DNA of 64,000 nucleotides from Aquicella siphonis (GCF_902459485.1 NZ_LR699120.1:62001-126000); one strand, 5' to 3'. Shown: positions 27,839 to 37,535, counted from the stretch's first letter. Made by a program: numbers and translations. The notes: generated by a model not told the origin, from the letters alone.

Positions 27839-29359
27839 ATGAAGGTGCTCCTTGTGAAGACACGCTATTTCACCGCTTGCCTGGCGCTGATTGTCAGTTC
27901 ATCTTTGTTTGCCCAGAATCTGCCTGAAACAAATGCTGGACGATATTTCGAAACGATCAAAAGCGATTCGCAAAAATTGCGAAGTTTTCTTGCCTCAATG
28001 CCCAAGGGTGGTGATTTGCATAATCACGAATCCGGAGCTGCTTATGCCGAAAACTTGATCCGGTATGCTCTCAAGGATAACTTGTGTGTCGATCCGATTA
28101 CCTTCGCAGTGACTGATAAACGGGATTGTGAGCCGGCGAACAGGCTGGATAATGCGATAAGAAATCCACGTTATTACGACAGCATCATCGATGCCTGGTC
28201 CATGCGGCATTTTATTCCGCAATTCAGCGAATCCGGGCATGATCATTTTTTTGCGACATTTGGAAAATTCAGCGCCATTACCAATAATCACCGTGGCGAG
28301 ATACTCGCGGAAATTGCTGAGCGCGCCGCGTCTGAGAATGAATCCTATCTGGAACTGATGGTCACGGCGGATGGTAATGAGTCTGGCCGCCTAGGCAAGC
28401 AGTTGGGATGGGATCCGGATTTTTCCCGGATGCGAAACCGGCTGCTGGCGTCAAATTTCACCAAAGTTATTGATGATATAACGCTTTCCCTGGATCAGGA
28501 CGAGGCAAAAATGCGTTCTCTCCTCGCGTGTGATTCCACTAATCCCCAGGCAGGCTGTGAAATAAAAATTCGTTATTTATATCAGGTTCTGCGCGAACAA
28601 CCCCCTGAAATGGTGTTTGCGCAATTGCTTGCTGGATTTGAGGCGGCCCGCCGTGACAAGCGCGTGGTGGGTGTCAATATGGTGCAGCCGGAAGACGGCG
28701 TTATTTCAATGCGGGATTATGCTTTGCATATGCGGATGGTGGGATATTTGCATGAGATATATCCGGACGTGCGAATCAGTTTGCACGCGGGAGAATTAAA
28801 TCAGGCGCTTGTTCCGCCTGCGGGGCTGAAATTTCATATCCATGACGCCGTTGAAATGGCTGGAGCAGACCGTATCGGCCATGGCGTTGATATTCAGCAG
28901 GAAGATAATGCTGAACAATTGATGAAACGCATGGCTGAAAAGCATACGCTGGTCGAAATAAATCTTAGCAGCAACGCCGAGATTTTAAACGTGGAAGGGA
29001 AAACGCATCCATTGCCTTTATATTTGCGTTATGGTGTTCCGGTTGCTCTGTCAACAGACGATGAAGGCGTCAGCCGCAGCAATCTGACCAGGGAATATTT
29101 GCGCGCCGTCACAACGTATCAATTTGATTACCCAACGATCAAACAGTTTGCGCGTAACAGTCTTGCTTATTCATTTCTTCCAGGAAAGGCTTTGTGGCAA
29201 GATCATGCTTATCAGCGGCTCGCGGCTGAATGCATGAATGATGTCCCTGGAGCGGATACGGTTTCACCCGCTTGCAACGCCTATCTGGATTCTAATGAAA
29301 AGGCAAAATCCCAGTGGGATCTGGAAAGAAAGTTTACTGTGTTTGAAAGCCATTATTAA
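27839..29359 (+). CDS. Secreted adenosine deaminase (ADGF/CECR1-like)
   Basis: 506 residues from ATG 27839, with a signal peptide ending about F-A-Q (residue 27). The deaminase Zn and catalytic motifs are complete: K-G-G-D-L-H-N-H (metal His pair), L-H-A-G-E (His and catalytic Glu), R-I-G-H-G-V-D-I and L-S-T-D-D-E-G. The N-terminal extension and secretion signal resemble the growth-factor-type deaminases rather than cytosolic Add. It would convert (deoxy)adenosine to inosine in the periplasm or outside. GTG 27854 is an alternative start. The 205-base gap before it shows no obvious promoter or RNA. Confidence 0.9.
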   Translation: MKVLLVKTRYFTACLALIVSSSLFAQNLPETNAGRYFETIKSDSQKLRSFLASMPKGGDLHNHESGAAYAENLIRYALKDNLCVDPITFAVTDKRDCEPANRLDNAIRNPRYYDSIIDAWSMRHFIPQFSESGHDHFFATFGKFSAITNNHRGEILAEIAERAASENESYLELMVTADGNESGRLGKQLGWDPDFSRMRNRLLASNFTKVIDDITLSLDQDEAKMRSLLACDSTNPQAGCEIKIRYLYQVLREQPPEMVFAQLLAGFEAARRDKRVVGVNMVQPEDGVISMRDYALHMRMVGYLHEIYPDVRISLHAGELNQALVPPAGLKFHIHDAVEMAGADRIGHGVDIQQEDNAEQLMKRMAEKHTLVEINLSSNAEILNVEGKTHPLPLYLRYGVPVALSTDDEGVSRSNLTREYLRAVTTYQFDYPTIKQFARNSLAYSFLPGKALWQDHAYQRLAAECMNDVPGADTVSPACNAYLDSNEKAKSQWDLERKFTVFESHY

Positions 29360-29413
29360 CTATTAACCAGGAAAGCCAGGCGTAGCGTGCCGCCGGAATG
29401 ATTCAATTATTCG

Positions 29414-31303
29414 ATGATAAGATTACGTAATATCACGTTGCGCCGGGGCCAGCATGTTTTGTTGCAGCATCTGGACTGGATAATTTACCATAAACAACGC
29501 ATAGGCATTATTGGAGCCAATGGCACCGGCAAATCCAGTCTGTTTTCACTGTTGTTGAAAGAATTGCAGCCGGAAGACGGCGAAATCGAAATTCCCAAAC
29601 AAGTCAGACTGGCGCACGTCGCGCAAGAAACTCCCGCGTATGCCATGCCCGCGCTGGAATTTGTTTTGGACGGAGACAGCGAGTTAACATCGTTGCAGCT
29701 CGCGCTCTCACATGCCGAAAAAGAACACGATGGCGAGCGTATCGCCATGCTGCACGAAAAACTGGCTGTGATAGACGCTTATTCCGCGCCTGCACGGGCG
29801 GCGCAATTGCTGGATGGACTGGGATTCAATCCGGCAAGCCAGACAAAACCAGTCAGCGCGTTTTCCGGCGGTTGGCGCGTCAGGCTGAATCTGGCAAAAG
29901 CCCTGATGTCACGCTCGGATGTGTTGCTGCTGGATGAGCCCACCAACCATCTGGATCTCGATGCGGTCTTATGGCTGGAGCAATGGTTGGAACAATATCA
30001 TGGCACCTTGTTACTCATATCGCATGACCGCGATTTTCTCGATCATATAGTCGACCATATTGCCTATGTATCACATCAGAGTCTGACACTTTACACGGGG
30101 AATTATTCTTCATTTGAAAAACAGCGCGCGGCTGAACTGCAGGTTCAGCAGGCAACCTATGAAAAACAGCAAAAACAGCTTGCACATTTACAATCATTTG
30201 TCGACCGATTTCGGGCAAAAGCCACCAAGGCAAAACAGGCGCAGAGCCGGCTGAAAGCAATTGAACGCATGGATCTGGTTTGTGCGGTACAAACCGAGTC
30301 GCCGTTTCATTTTCAATTCAGAAATGCGGAACAATATCCCAATCCACTTTTAACACTCGAGAAAGCCAGCATCGGCTACGACGACAAGATCGTATTGGGC
30401 AATATCAATCTGAGTATTACTCCCAAAGACCGAATTGCGATATTGGGCCCAAACGGCGCAGGCAAATCCACGCTGATTAAACTGCTATCCGGCGAGCTGA
30501 CTCCAGCGAAGGGCCGATGTGAAAAAAGCGCGGGACTCAAAATCGGATATTTCGCTCAACACCAGGTGGATGAACTGGAACTGGGTGATAATGCGCTATT
30601 GCATCTGCGCAGACTGGCTGGCAAGGCGACAGATCTGGAGCTGCGCGCATTTCTTGGCGGGTTTGGATTCAGCGGCGATAAGGTGCTTGAACCTGTCAGG
30701 AATTTTTCTGGCGGCGAGAAGTCGCGTCTTGCGCTGGCGCTGCTGGTATGGCAGAAGCCAAACCTGTTGCTGCTGGATGAGCCCACCAACCATCTGGATC
30801 TGGAGATGCGTAATGCCCTGAGTCTGGCTTTGCAGGAATATGAAGGTGCCATGCTGCTGGTAAGCCATGACCGGTTCCTCGTGCGAACAGCAACAGATAA
30901 GCTGGTGCTGGTTGCGGACGGCAAGTTGGAAGACTTTGATGGCGATTTGAACGATTATCAAAAATGGCTGATTGAATACAGAAAGCAAGCTGTTGAAGCG
31001 GCCGCACCGGAAAAAATCAAGACGGAAGTTTCGAAGAGAGAACAGCGCCAACTTGATGCCAGACAGCGGGATATGCGCAGGCCGTTGTTGCAAAAAATAA
31101 AACAATTGGAATGTGATCTTGAAAAACTGCAAAAAGAAATCTTGGATAACGAAGCTGCGCTTACGGATTTGACGCTCTATGAGCCGAAAAACAAGGAGAG
31201 ACTGCAAGCTTATCTTATCAAACAGGCGGCGTTGAAAAAAGACATGCAGACGCTTGAAGAAACATGGCTGCAAGCATGTGAAGAAAGGGACAATACAGTA
31301 TGA
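29414..31303 (+). CDS. yheS: ABC-F ATPase YheS
   Basis: 629 residues, two fused ABC ATPase domains without membrane parts. Domain 1 has Walker A G-A-N-G-T-G-K-S-S, signature F-S-G-G-W-R-V-R and Walker B V-L-L-L-D-E-P-T-N-H-L-D; domain 2 has G-P-N-G-A-G-K-S-T, F-S-G-G-E-K-S-R and L-L-L-L-D-E-P-T-N-H-L-D. The linker is typical of YheS (F-R-A-K-A-T-K-A-K-Q-A-Q-S-R), and the end is a coiled coil. ABC-F proteins act on the ribosome to help stalled translation. It overlaps uup by 4 bases. Confidence 0.93.
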   Translation: MIRLRNITLRRGQHVLLQHLDWIIYHKQRIGIIGANGTGKSSLFSLLLKELQPEDGEIEIPKQVRLAHVAQETPAYAMPALEFVLDGDSELTSLQLALSHAEKEHDGERIAMLHEKLAVIDAYSAPARAAQLLDGLGFNPASQTKPVSAFSGGWRVRLNLAKALMSRSDVLLLDEPTNHLDLDAVLWLEQWLEQYHGTLLLISHDRDFLDHIVDHIAYVSHQSLTLYTGNYSSFEKQRAAELQVQQATYEKQQKQLAHLQSFVDRFRAKATKAKQAQSRLKAIERMDLVCAVQTESPFHFQFRNAEQYPNPLLTLEKASIGYDDKIVLGNINLSITPKDRIAILGPNGAGKSTLIKLLSGELTPAKGRCEKSAGLKIGYFAQHQVDELELGDNALLHLRRLAGKATDLELRAFLGGFGFSGDKVLEPVRNFSGGEKSRLALALLVWQKPNLLLLDEPTNHLDLEMRNALSLALQEYEGAMLLVSHDRFLVRTATDKLVLVADGKLEDFDGDLNDYQKWLIEYRKQAVEAAAPEKIKTEVSKREQRQLDARQRDMRRPLLQKIKQLECDLEKLQKEILDNEAALTDLTLYEPKNKERLQAYLIKQAALKKDMQTLEETWLQACEERDNTV

Positions 31304-33216
31304 CTAACCTGGTCACACTGGATAACGTGTCATTGGCCTATGGTCTGGATGCGTTGCTGGATGATGTCAAATTGCAGATAGGCAAGGGCGAGCGTGTGTG
31401 CCTGATAGGAAGAAACGGCGCTGGAAAATCATCTTTGCTGAAAATTATTGAAGGCACATTAACGCCGGACAGAGGCTCTGTCTGGCGCAAGCCCCACTTG
31501 CGGTGCGCGCGGCTTGCCCAGGATTTGCCTCTTAATCTGCAAATGAGTGTGTATGAATTCGTTTCAGAAGGATTGTTGGAGACCGGACAGCTATTAGCCG
31601 AATATCATGCGCTTACTCATAGATTGGGACAGGGACATACGCAGTCTGAATTCGCACAGCTTGAAAAAATTCAACACCAAATCGATGCGCTCAACGGCTG
31701 GGAATTTGAAAACAATATCAATAGTATCCTGAGCAGGCTGGAACTGGATCCGGACAAACGATTGACTGACTTGTCAGGCGGATGGCTGCGCCGCGCCGCG
31801 CTGGCAAAATCACTGGTTGCGGCGCCTGATTTGCTGCTGCTTGACGAACCCACCAATCATCTTGATATCGAAGCCATTCAGTGGCTGGAAGAGCAGTTAC
31901 TAGCTTCAGGCTGCGGACTAGTATTCATTACACATGATCGTGCCCTGCTGCAACGCCTTGCCACCCGCATCATTGAACTCGACCGCGGACACCTGACATC
32001 GTGGCCGGGCGACTATAAAAACTTTCTCCGCCGAAAAGAAGAAATGCTTCATGCTGAAGCAAAACAAAATGCTGATTTCGATAAAAAGCTGGCGCAGGAA
32101 GAAATCTGGATACGGCAAGGAATCAAGGCGCGGCGTACCCGTAACGAAGGGCGGGTCAGGGCGCTGGAAGCCATGCGCCGTCAGCGCGGCCAGCGCCGTG
32201 AAATCCAGGGCAAAGCGTCTTTCAATGTGAACGAGGGCGACAGATCAGGCCAGCTCGTTATCGAAGCATATGACATAAGCCATGGTTTTGATGAAAAACC
32301 GGTTATTCGAAATTTTTCCATACGTATCATGCGGGGAGACAGGCTGGGTTTAATCGGCCCTAACGGGGTGGGAAAAAGCACCTTACTCAATCTTCTCCTA
32401 GGCAAAATCACGCCACGTCAGGGAACGGTCACGCTGGGCACGAAGCTGCAAATTGCCTATTTTGACCAGCAGCGGCGTTCTCTCGATCCGGAAAAGACAG
32501 TGATTGATAATGTGCTGGAAGGCAGCGAGTGGGTGGAGTGCAATGGTCACAGGAAACACATCATGAGTTATCTGACTGAATTCCTGTTTACTCCCCAGCG
32601 CGCGAGAACGCCAGTAAAGGCGTTGTCTGGAGGCGAGTGCAACAGGCTGCTGCTTGCGAAACTTTTTAGCAAACCAGCCAACCTTCTGGTCATGGATGAG
32701 CCGACCAATGATCTTGATATTGAAACACTGGAACTGCTGGAAGAGTTGCTAAGTGATTATCAGGGCACTATGTTGTTAGTCAGCCACGACAGGGCGTTTC
32801 TGGATAATGTGGTGACCAGCTTGCTGGTTTTTGAAGGCGACGGCAGGATACAAGAGTATGTGGGCGGGTATAGTCAATGGAGGCAACAGCAAAAAAATAT
32901 CCAGTCAGGTGAAAAATCATCCCTGATCAGGCCGGATACAGGCAAGGCTGCCTGTACACAAATCCGGCAATCGAAAAAATTAAGCTATAAAGATCAGAAG
33001 GAGCTGGACGGGCTGCCAACATTAATTGAGAATTTGGAGTCAGCCCAGCATAGGGTTCAAGAAGAAATTAATCATCCGGATTTTTACAAACAAGACCAAA
33101 AGACAGTTTCTGAAACTCTCAATAAACTCAATCAGCTGGAATCAGACCTGGAAAAAGCGTACCAACGCTGGGATGAACTTGAAAGTCTTGTAAGATCGTT
33201 GCAGCGGGATTCTTAA
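31300..33216 (+). CDS. uup: ABC-F ATPase Uup
   Basis: 638 residues with two ABC ATPase domains: G-R-N-G-A-G-K-S-S, L-S-G-G-W-L-R-R, L-L-L-L-D-E-P-T-N-H-L-D, then G-P-N-G-V-G-K-S-T, L-S-G-G-E-C-N-R and L-L-V-M-D-E-P-T-N-D-L-D. The N-D-L-D in the second Walker B and the K-A-R-R-T-R-N-E-G-R linker are Uup features. A C-terminal coiled coil (residues about 560-635), known to bind branched DNA and ribosomes in E. coli Uup, is present. Adjacency and overlap with yheS make a two-gene ABC-F unit. Confidence 0.94.
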   Translation: MTNLVTLDNVSLAYGLDALLDDVKLQIGKGERVCLIGRNGAGKSSLLKIIEGTLTPDRGSVWRKPHLRCARLAQDLPLNLQMSVYEFVSEGLLETGQLLAEYHALTHRLGQGHTQSEFAQLEKIQHQIDALNGWEFENNINSILSRLELDPDKRLTDLSGGWLRRAALAKSLVAAPDLLLLDEPTNHLDIEAIQWLEEQLLASGCGLVFITHDRALLQRLATRIIELDRGHLTSWPGDYKNFLRRKEEMLHAEAKQNADFDKKLAQEEIWIRQGIKARRTRNEGRVRALEAMRRQRGQRREIQGKASFNVNEGDRSGQLVIEAYDISHGFDEKPVIRNFSIRIMRGDRLGLIGPNGVGKSTLLNLLLGKITPRQGTVTLGTKLQIAYFDQQRRSLDPEKTVIDNVLEGSEWVECNGHRKHIMSYLTEFLFTPQRARTPVKALSGGECNRLLLAKLFSKPANLLVMDEPTNDLDIETLELLEELLSDYQGTMLLVSHDRAFLDNVVTSLLVFEGDGRIQEYVGGYSQWRQQQKNIQSGEKSSLIRPDTGKAACTQIRQSKKLSYKDQKELDGLPTLIENLESAQHRVQEEINHPDFYKQDQKTVSETLNKLNQLESDLEKAYQRWDELESLVRSLQRDS

Positions 33217-33303
33217 CGTTTTGTTAAGCATTGATTGATAACATGGAAGCTGATCGAGTAAAGAGTGCAAGTGTGATAACACGACCATCCTGATAACTGT
33301 GTT

Positions 33304-33362
33304 TACGTTAATCGCCTTAACGTGGTGTTCGTCCTGATATCGTATAAAGTGGACATTATAAT
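33304..33362 (+). promoter_or_regulatory. Perfect dyad and TATAAT before the 209-aa gene
   Basis: ACGTTAA and TTAACGT (33306-33312 and 33316-33322, centre at about 33314) form an inverted repeat. TATAAT at 33357-33362 lies 17 bases before the GGAGGAG ribosome site. The dyad lies 35 bases upstream of this -10 and could be an operator. The two TTAA are 9 bases apart, not 11, so this is not a PmrA-type box. Confidence 0.4.
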
Positions 33363-33393
33363 ATACCATTAGGCTAACATGGAGGAGCAAGAG

Positions 33394-34023
33394 ATGGTAA
33401 GTCGATTCGATAACGACAGTCTGAAGGAAAGTGCTGAAGCAAAATATAAAATATTGGCAAACAAACTATCCAATGCGCATTCGGTGGAAGCACAGGCCGC
33501 TTTACAGGCGCTAAGAATCCGGTTATTAAGTCTGATGAGCCATAAGTATTCGGTTGAGTTATTCAAGCTGGAGCTGCTGAATCTAAATGACCTGGATCGT
33601 GCAGACACTTTGGAAAAAGCAACGGACCTGGTTGATCAATATACCGCCATAGCCAATTTTTATGACGCAAATTACAAAACATTTTCCTGGATGGCCAAGG
33701 AAAGATTTTTTATTGATCATATGAAGGGCGGTAACCTGGAAGCCTGGAATGCATTATTATCGCGAACCATCAGTTACAAAAACCTGAACAGCGCACAATC
33801 AACCACTTTTGTTCTGCAAGTCCTTGCCGGAGTTCCCGCGAGAAAAGTTGCAAAAGATGTTGCGGCGCCGGCAATGCCGTTTCAATCAGAGAAGGTGACT
33901 CGTGTCTCTTCGTCACATCTGGGTGCGGCCGCAGCAAGCTGTGATAAATACAGACCTAGAGTTTCGTGCGAATTAGAACATGAAACAAATAAACCGCTTT
34001 CATCCGCACTGAAAATAAAATGA
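33394..34023 (+). CDS. Small hypothetical protein
   Basis: 209 residues from ATG 33394, with GGAGGAG 5 bases upstream; ATG 33379 lies just before that site and is less likely. I recognise no family. Residues 1-150 look entirely helical and charged, with no signal peptide or membrane segment. The last 60 residues are low-complexity (Ala, Ser, Val, Lys) and end K-I-K. Size, composition and a private promoter fit many small Legionella/Coxiella-type effectors, but nothing specific supports that. Confidence 0.65.
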   Translation: MVSRFDNDSLKESAEAKYKILANKLSNAHSVEAQAALQALRIRLLSLMSHKYSVELFKLELLNLNDLDRADTLEKATDLVDQYTAIANFYDANYKTFSWMAKERFFIDHMKGGNLEAWNALLSRTISYKNLNSAQSTTFVLQVLAGVPARKVAKDVAAPAMPFQSEKVTRVSSSHLGAAAASCDKYRPRVSCELEHETNKPLSSALKIK

Positions 34024-34133
34024 ATTGAAGCATCTATATTTCAATAAGCTTCCTCGTGATGTATGTGTTTTTGAAAATCCATGATTGAATGACGGCAACG
34101 GGCATGCATGGTTCAATAAAGACACGGTTTCTG

Positions 34134-34601
34134 TCAATAATAACCTATACTGATTGAGCCATCAGAAGTCAATTCACTTGCCAGATGTGCCATTTCCATC
34201 GCCGTATCAACGGCATCTTTTCCCTTATGACCATGAGTCCCGCCTGCGCGGTCTAGTGCTTGCTCATCATTTTCCGTGGTCAAGATGCCAAAAATGACCG
34301 GTATGGAATAATCAAGCATGACACGCTGGCAGCCTTGGCTGACTTGCTGGCATACAGAATCGTAATGACTGGTTTCGCCGCGAATGACAGCGCCTAAACA
34401 GATGATGGCTGAATGGCGGCCTTTTTTCGCTATCAATTGGGCTGCGAGGGGGATTTCCACGGCGCCGGGAACCCTGATTACAGTAATATCGCTGTCTTGT
34501 ATCTTTTTTTCAGCCAATCTTTCTAACGCGCCCTTTAATAATTTTTCAGTAACATGTTCATTGAAACGGCTCACAATAATGGCATATCTATGTTCTTTCA
34601 T
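34134..34601 (-). CDS. ribH: 6,7-dimethyl-8-ribityllumazine synthase
   Basis: 155 residues, ATG 34601 preceded by AGGAG. Lumazine synthase joins the pyrimidine from RibD and the butanone phosphate from RibB. Visible motifs are I-V-S-R-F-N-E near the start, V-P-G-A-V-E-I-P near residue 46, C-L-G-A-V-I-R-G-E-T-S-H-Y-D around residue 80, with catalytic His in the last, and F-G-I-L-T-T-E-N. The later A-G-G-T-H-G-H-K-G is a slightly altered form of the usual R-A-G-x-K-x-x-N-K-G loop. It is the last gene of the rib operon, 46 bases after ribBA. Confidence 0.94.
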   Translation of the reverse strand: MKEHRYAIIVSRFNEHVTEKLLKGALERLAEKKIQDSDITVIRVPGAVEIPLAAQLIAKKGRHSAIICLGAVIRGETSHYDSVCQQVSQGCQRVMLDYSIPVIFGILTTENDEQALDRAGGTHGHKGKDAVDTAMEMAHLASELTSDGSISIGYY

Positions 34602-34647
34602 GGCTGCTCCTGGAGAAGAAGAGAATTTGATTTTATTGAATTTTTGA

Positions 34648-35868
34648 TCAAGTCATGGTCATATTGATATCATGATTGAGCTTGGCTTTTTTTGTTTGAA
34701 GATAGAACTGATTGTGTTGGTCCGCAAATGCCGGCATGTGTATTCTTTCAACGTGTTTGATTCCATATTTTTTCAAATCCCTTACTTTGCCGGGATTGTT
34801 TGTCATCAAGCGGATTTCATTGATGTTCAGATTTTTAAGAATGTTTGCTGCTATGTAATATTTTCTGGAATCAACCGGCAGCCCCAGTTTTTCATTTGCC
34901 TGCACCGTGTCGTATCCCTTTTCCTGTAAAGCGTAGGCGCGAATTTTATTGAATAATCCTATGCCGCGTCCTTCCTGATTCAGATAGATAAGAACTCCGC
35001 CTTCATCGCTGATGCGCTGCAGGGAATATCGTAATTGCTTGTTGCAATCACACCGCCGGGATGCGAATAAATCTCCGGTGAAGCAGGAGGAGTGTATTCT
35101 GACCAGCATCGGCTGTTGCGAAGGCTTGCTGTCATTCATCAAGACGACATGTTCACAGCCGCTGTATTTTTCCTTGTACACACTCATCTGATAATTGCCA
35201 TATTCATCGAGCAGAAACGAAGCGGAAGCTTCTTCCGCCAGCAGGTTCTCATGGTGTATGCGGTACGTCATGATATCGTCGATCGACAGTATGGCAAGCT
35301 GATGCCGGTTTGCGAAAGCGCTTAACTGGTCTCCTTTTGACATCGTTCCGTCCGGGTTCATGATTTCACACAAGACAGCCGCCGGTTTACAGCCTGACAA
35401 CCTGGCCAGGTCCACAGCTCCTTCCGTATGCCCCTGCCGTTCAAATACCCCGCCGTCTTTTGCCTGTAACGGGAATATGTGCCCGGGCTTGACCAGGTCA
35501 TGCGCAAAAGCACGGGATTCCATCATTTTTTTGATCGTTACCGTTCTGTCATGTGCTGAAACGCCAGTGGTAATACCTTCTCGCGCGTCTACTGATATGG
35601 TGAAGGGTGTGCCGCGCATACTGGTATTTTGATCGTGCGAGATCATGAGCGGCAGATCCAGCTGCCTTAACTGGGTTGCCAGCATGGCAACACAAACGAT
35701 GCCGCTGCCGTTACGAATCATGAAATTCATGGATTCGGTGGTCACGTGTTCAGCGGCGATGATGAGATCGCCTTCATTTTCACGTTCAGAATCATCCGTC
35801 AGAATGATCATCTTCCCCTTTTTGAAGTCGCTTAAGGCTGATTCGACGCGTTCAATGGCTGATAGCAT
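34648..35868 (-). CDS. ribBA: RibBA: DHBP synthase / GTP cyclohydrolase II
   Basis: 406 residues, two domains. Residues 1-205 are dihydroxybutanone phosphate synthase: D-D-S-E-R-E-N-E-G-D-L near residue 25, G-H-T-E-G-A-V-D-L-A and E-I-M-N-P-D-G. Residues 206-406 resemble GTP cyclohydrolase II: H-S-S-C-F-T-G-D and R-C-D-C (the three Zn Cys), Y-L-N-Q-E-G-R-G-I-G-L, Y-D-T-V-Q-A-N and M-T-N-N-P-G-K. Both active sites look intact, so one chain supplies both riboflavin precursors. AGGAG precedes ATG 35868. It overlaps ribE by 17 bases. Confidence 0.94.
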   Translation of the reverse strand: MLSAIERVESALSDFKKGKMIILTDDSERENEGDLIIAAEHVTTESMNFMIRNGSGIVCVAMLATQLRQLDLPLMISHDQNTSMRGTPFTISVDAREGITTGVSAHDRTVTIKKMMESRAFAHDLVKPGHIFPLQAKDGGVFERQGHTEGAVDLARLSGCKPAAVLCEIMNPDGTMSKGDQLSAFANRHQLAILSIDDIMTYRIHHENLLAEEASASFLLDEYGNYQMSVYKEKYSGCEHVVLMNDSKPSQQPMLVRIHSSCFTGDLFASRRCDCNKQLRYSLQRISDEGGVLIYLNQEGRGIGLFNKIRAYALQEKGYDTVQANEKLGLPVDSRKYYIAANILKNLNINEIRLMTNNPGKVRDLKKYGIKHVERIHMPAFADQHNQFYLQTKKAKLNHDINMTMT

Positions 35869-36463
35869 GTTTGTATGCTCCTAACATTTTCTCTACGTAT
35901 TTTCCAAGGATATCGACTTCGATGTTAATCTTGCTTCCAACGGTATATTGATGGGCGATAGTGACTTCACGGGTATGTGGTATCAAGGTGACGGTAAACC
36001 AGGTGTTCGCAGCCTGTATAACAGTAATGCTCATGCCGTCCAGCGTGATGTATCCCTTGTTAACGATATATTTTGCCAAGATATCAGGAAGACTGATTTT
36101 GACCATCAGCGCATCGCTGTCATCATGGGCTAGCTCCATAATCTGTCCGGTTCCGTCAACATGGCCTTGCACCACATGTCCGCCCAATCTGGAGTTCAAC
36201 TTCAGCGAACGCTCCAGGTTGACCGCGCTGCCTGATATTAATTGATCCAGGTTGGTGAGTCTCAGTGTTTCCGGGACGGCGGTTACATTGAATCCTGATG
36301 AAGTAAAACCGGTAACAGTCAAGCAAACGCCATTGACAGCGATACTTTCACCAATAACGATGTCATTAAACGGCAACGAGGGCGAGATGGTGAAATCCTT
36401 GCACCCGCCGGATGTAACCAGGCGGGATATTTCTCCCGTGGTTTCCACAATTCCGCTAAACAT
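35852..36463 (-). CDS. ribE: Riboflavin synthase alpha subunit
   Basis: 203 residues from ATG 36463 (GTG one codon upstream extends the frame; an AAGGAG site serves either). M-F-S-G-I-V-E-T-T-G at the start is the family hallmark. The two lumazine-binding repeats are visible: S-I-A-V-N-G-V-C-L-T-V near residue 40 and G-H-V-V-Q-G-H-V-D-G-T in the middle, then Y-I-T-L-D-G-M-S-I-T-V. It dismutates lumazine to riboflavin. It overlaps ribD at its start and ribBA at its end. Confidence 0.94.
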   Translation of the reverse strand: MFSGIVETTGEISRLVTSGGCKDFTISPSLPFNDIVIGESIAVNGVCLTVTGFTSSGFNVTAVPETLRLTNLDQLISGSAVNLERSLKLNSRLGGHVVQGHVDGTGQIMELAHDDSDALMVKISLPDILAKYIVNKGYITLDGMSITVIQAANTWFTVTLIPHTREVTIAHQYTVGSKINIEVDILGKYVEKMLGAYKHAISH

Positions 36464-37535
36464 CACAGTGCTCCTTATAGTCAGAAGTAATAAAAATATC
36501 TTTATCTAATGTTGAGACCTTGAATTCATCCAGGAAGCGCTTATTTTTTAATGAGCCAATTACAGCGGGGGCGAGATAAACGTGTATTTTATTCACCAGG
36601 TTTTCATGAAAAAAATGTTCGTGAACGGTCATGCCGCCCTCAACGAGAAGGCTGGTGATTTGTCTTCTGCCAAGCTCGCTCATGAGAGAATGCAAATCGA
36701 CTTGATGACGTGAGTTTGCTGGTAAAACCAGAACTTCCACATCTTGTTCACGCAGGGAGGCGATATGATGTTGATCCGCGTCCGGTGTGGTTGCCACCAG
36801 GGTTTTTCCGGGAAGACGCGGGTCGAATAGGTTCAAATCTAGGGGCAGGCTGCCCTTGCCGGATAACACGATTCGTAATGGATGCCGAACAGGAAGTCCT
36901 GTTTCTGGTGAATACCTCACCGTTAAAAATGGATTATCCTGTCGCGCGGTATTCGCGCCGATCAAGATGGCGTCAACCTGTTGTCTGAACTGATGTGAAT
37001 GCTGTCTTGATGCCTGGGAGGAAATGTCACGGCTGTCGCCAGAGGCAGTAATCGTTTTCCCATCCAGTGACATCGCCCATTTGGCGATTACGAATGGGCG
37101 GTTATGTTTCATGTAATGGAAAAATATTTCGTTTAAGCCGAGTGCTTCCTTTTCCATCAGCCCGGTCTCAACCTGTATGCCCGCGGCACGCAATTGCGCA
37201 GCGCCGGCGCCGGAGATCAGAGGATTGATGTCCGTGCAGGCGGCATACACCTGTTTAATTCCAGCCTGAATGAGTGCGGTCGTGCAGGGCGGGGTCTTGC
37301 CATGGTGGCAGCAAGGTTCCAGTGTTACATAGGCGGTGGCGCCCTTGGCCATGCTGCCCGCCTGCTGTAAAGCCATTATTTCCGCATGCGGGCCGCCTGC
37401 CTGCTGATGGAATCCTTGGCCAACGATCTGTCCCTGACTCACGATCACACAACCAACCATTGGGTTGGGCGAAACAGTGAGACGGCCTTTTTCGGCCAGA
37501 CGCAGAGCCAGCGACATGAACTCGGAATGTGACAT
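36456..37535 (-). CDS. ribD: RibD: pyrimidine deaminase / reductase
   Basis: 359 residues from ATG 37535. The deaminase domain (residues 1-145) has G-G-P-H-A-E (Zn His and catalytic Glu) and T-L-E-P-C-C-H-H-G-K-T-P-P-C, followed by N-P-M-V-G-C-V type substrate contacts near the start. The reductase domain (residues 146-359) has K-W-A-M-S-L-D-G-K, then G-A-N-T-A-R-Q-D-N-P and V-E-G-G-M-T-V. Together they perform steps two and three of riboflavin synthesis. The frame is open to 37658, but those residues lie in the riboswitch leader and are not RibD-like. First gene of the operon. Confidence 0.94.
   Translation of the reverse strand: MSHSEFMSLALRLAEKGRLTVSPNPMVGCVIVSQGQIVGQGFHQQAGGPHAEIMALQQAGSMAKGATAYVTLEPCCHHGKTPPCTTALIQAGIKQVYAACTDINPLISGAGAAQLRAAGIQVETGLMEKEALGLNEIFFHYMKHNRPFVIAKWAMSLDGKTITASGDSRDISSQASRQHSHQFRQQVDAILIGANTARQDNPFLTVRYSPETGLPVRHPLRIVLSGKGSLPLDLNLFDPRLPGKTLVATTPDADQHHIASLREQDVEVLVLPANSRHQVDLHSLMSELGRRQITSLLVEGGMTVHEHFFHENLVNKIHVYLAPAVIGSLKNKRFLDEFKVSTLDKDIFITSDYKEHCDV

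Noticed and set aside
33307-33320. PmrA-type box before the 209-residue gene
   Set aside because: The two TTAA are 9 bases apart instead of 11 and form a dyad rather than a direct repeat.
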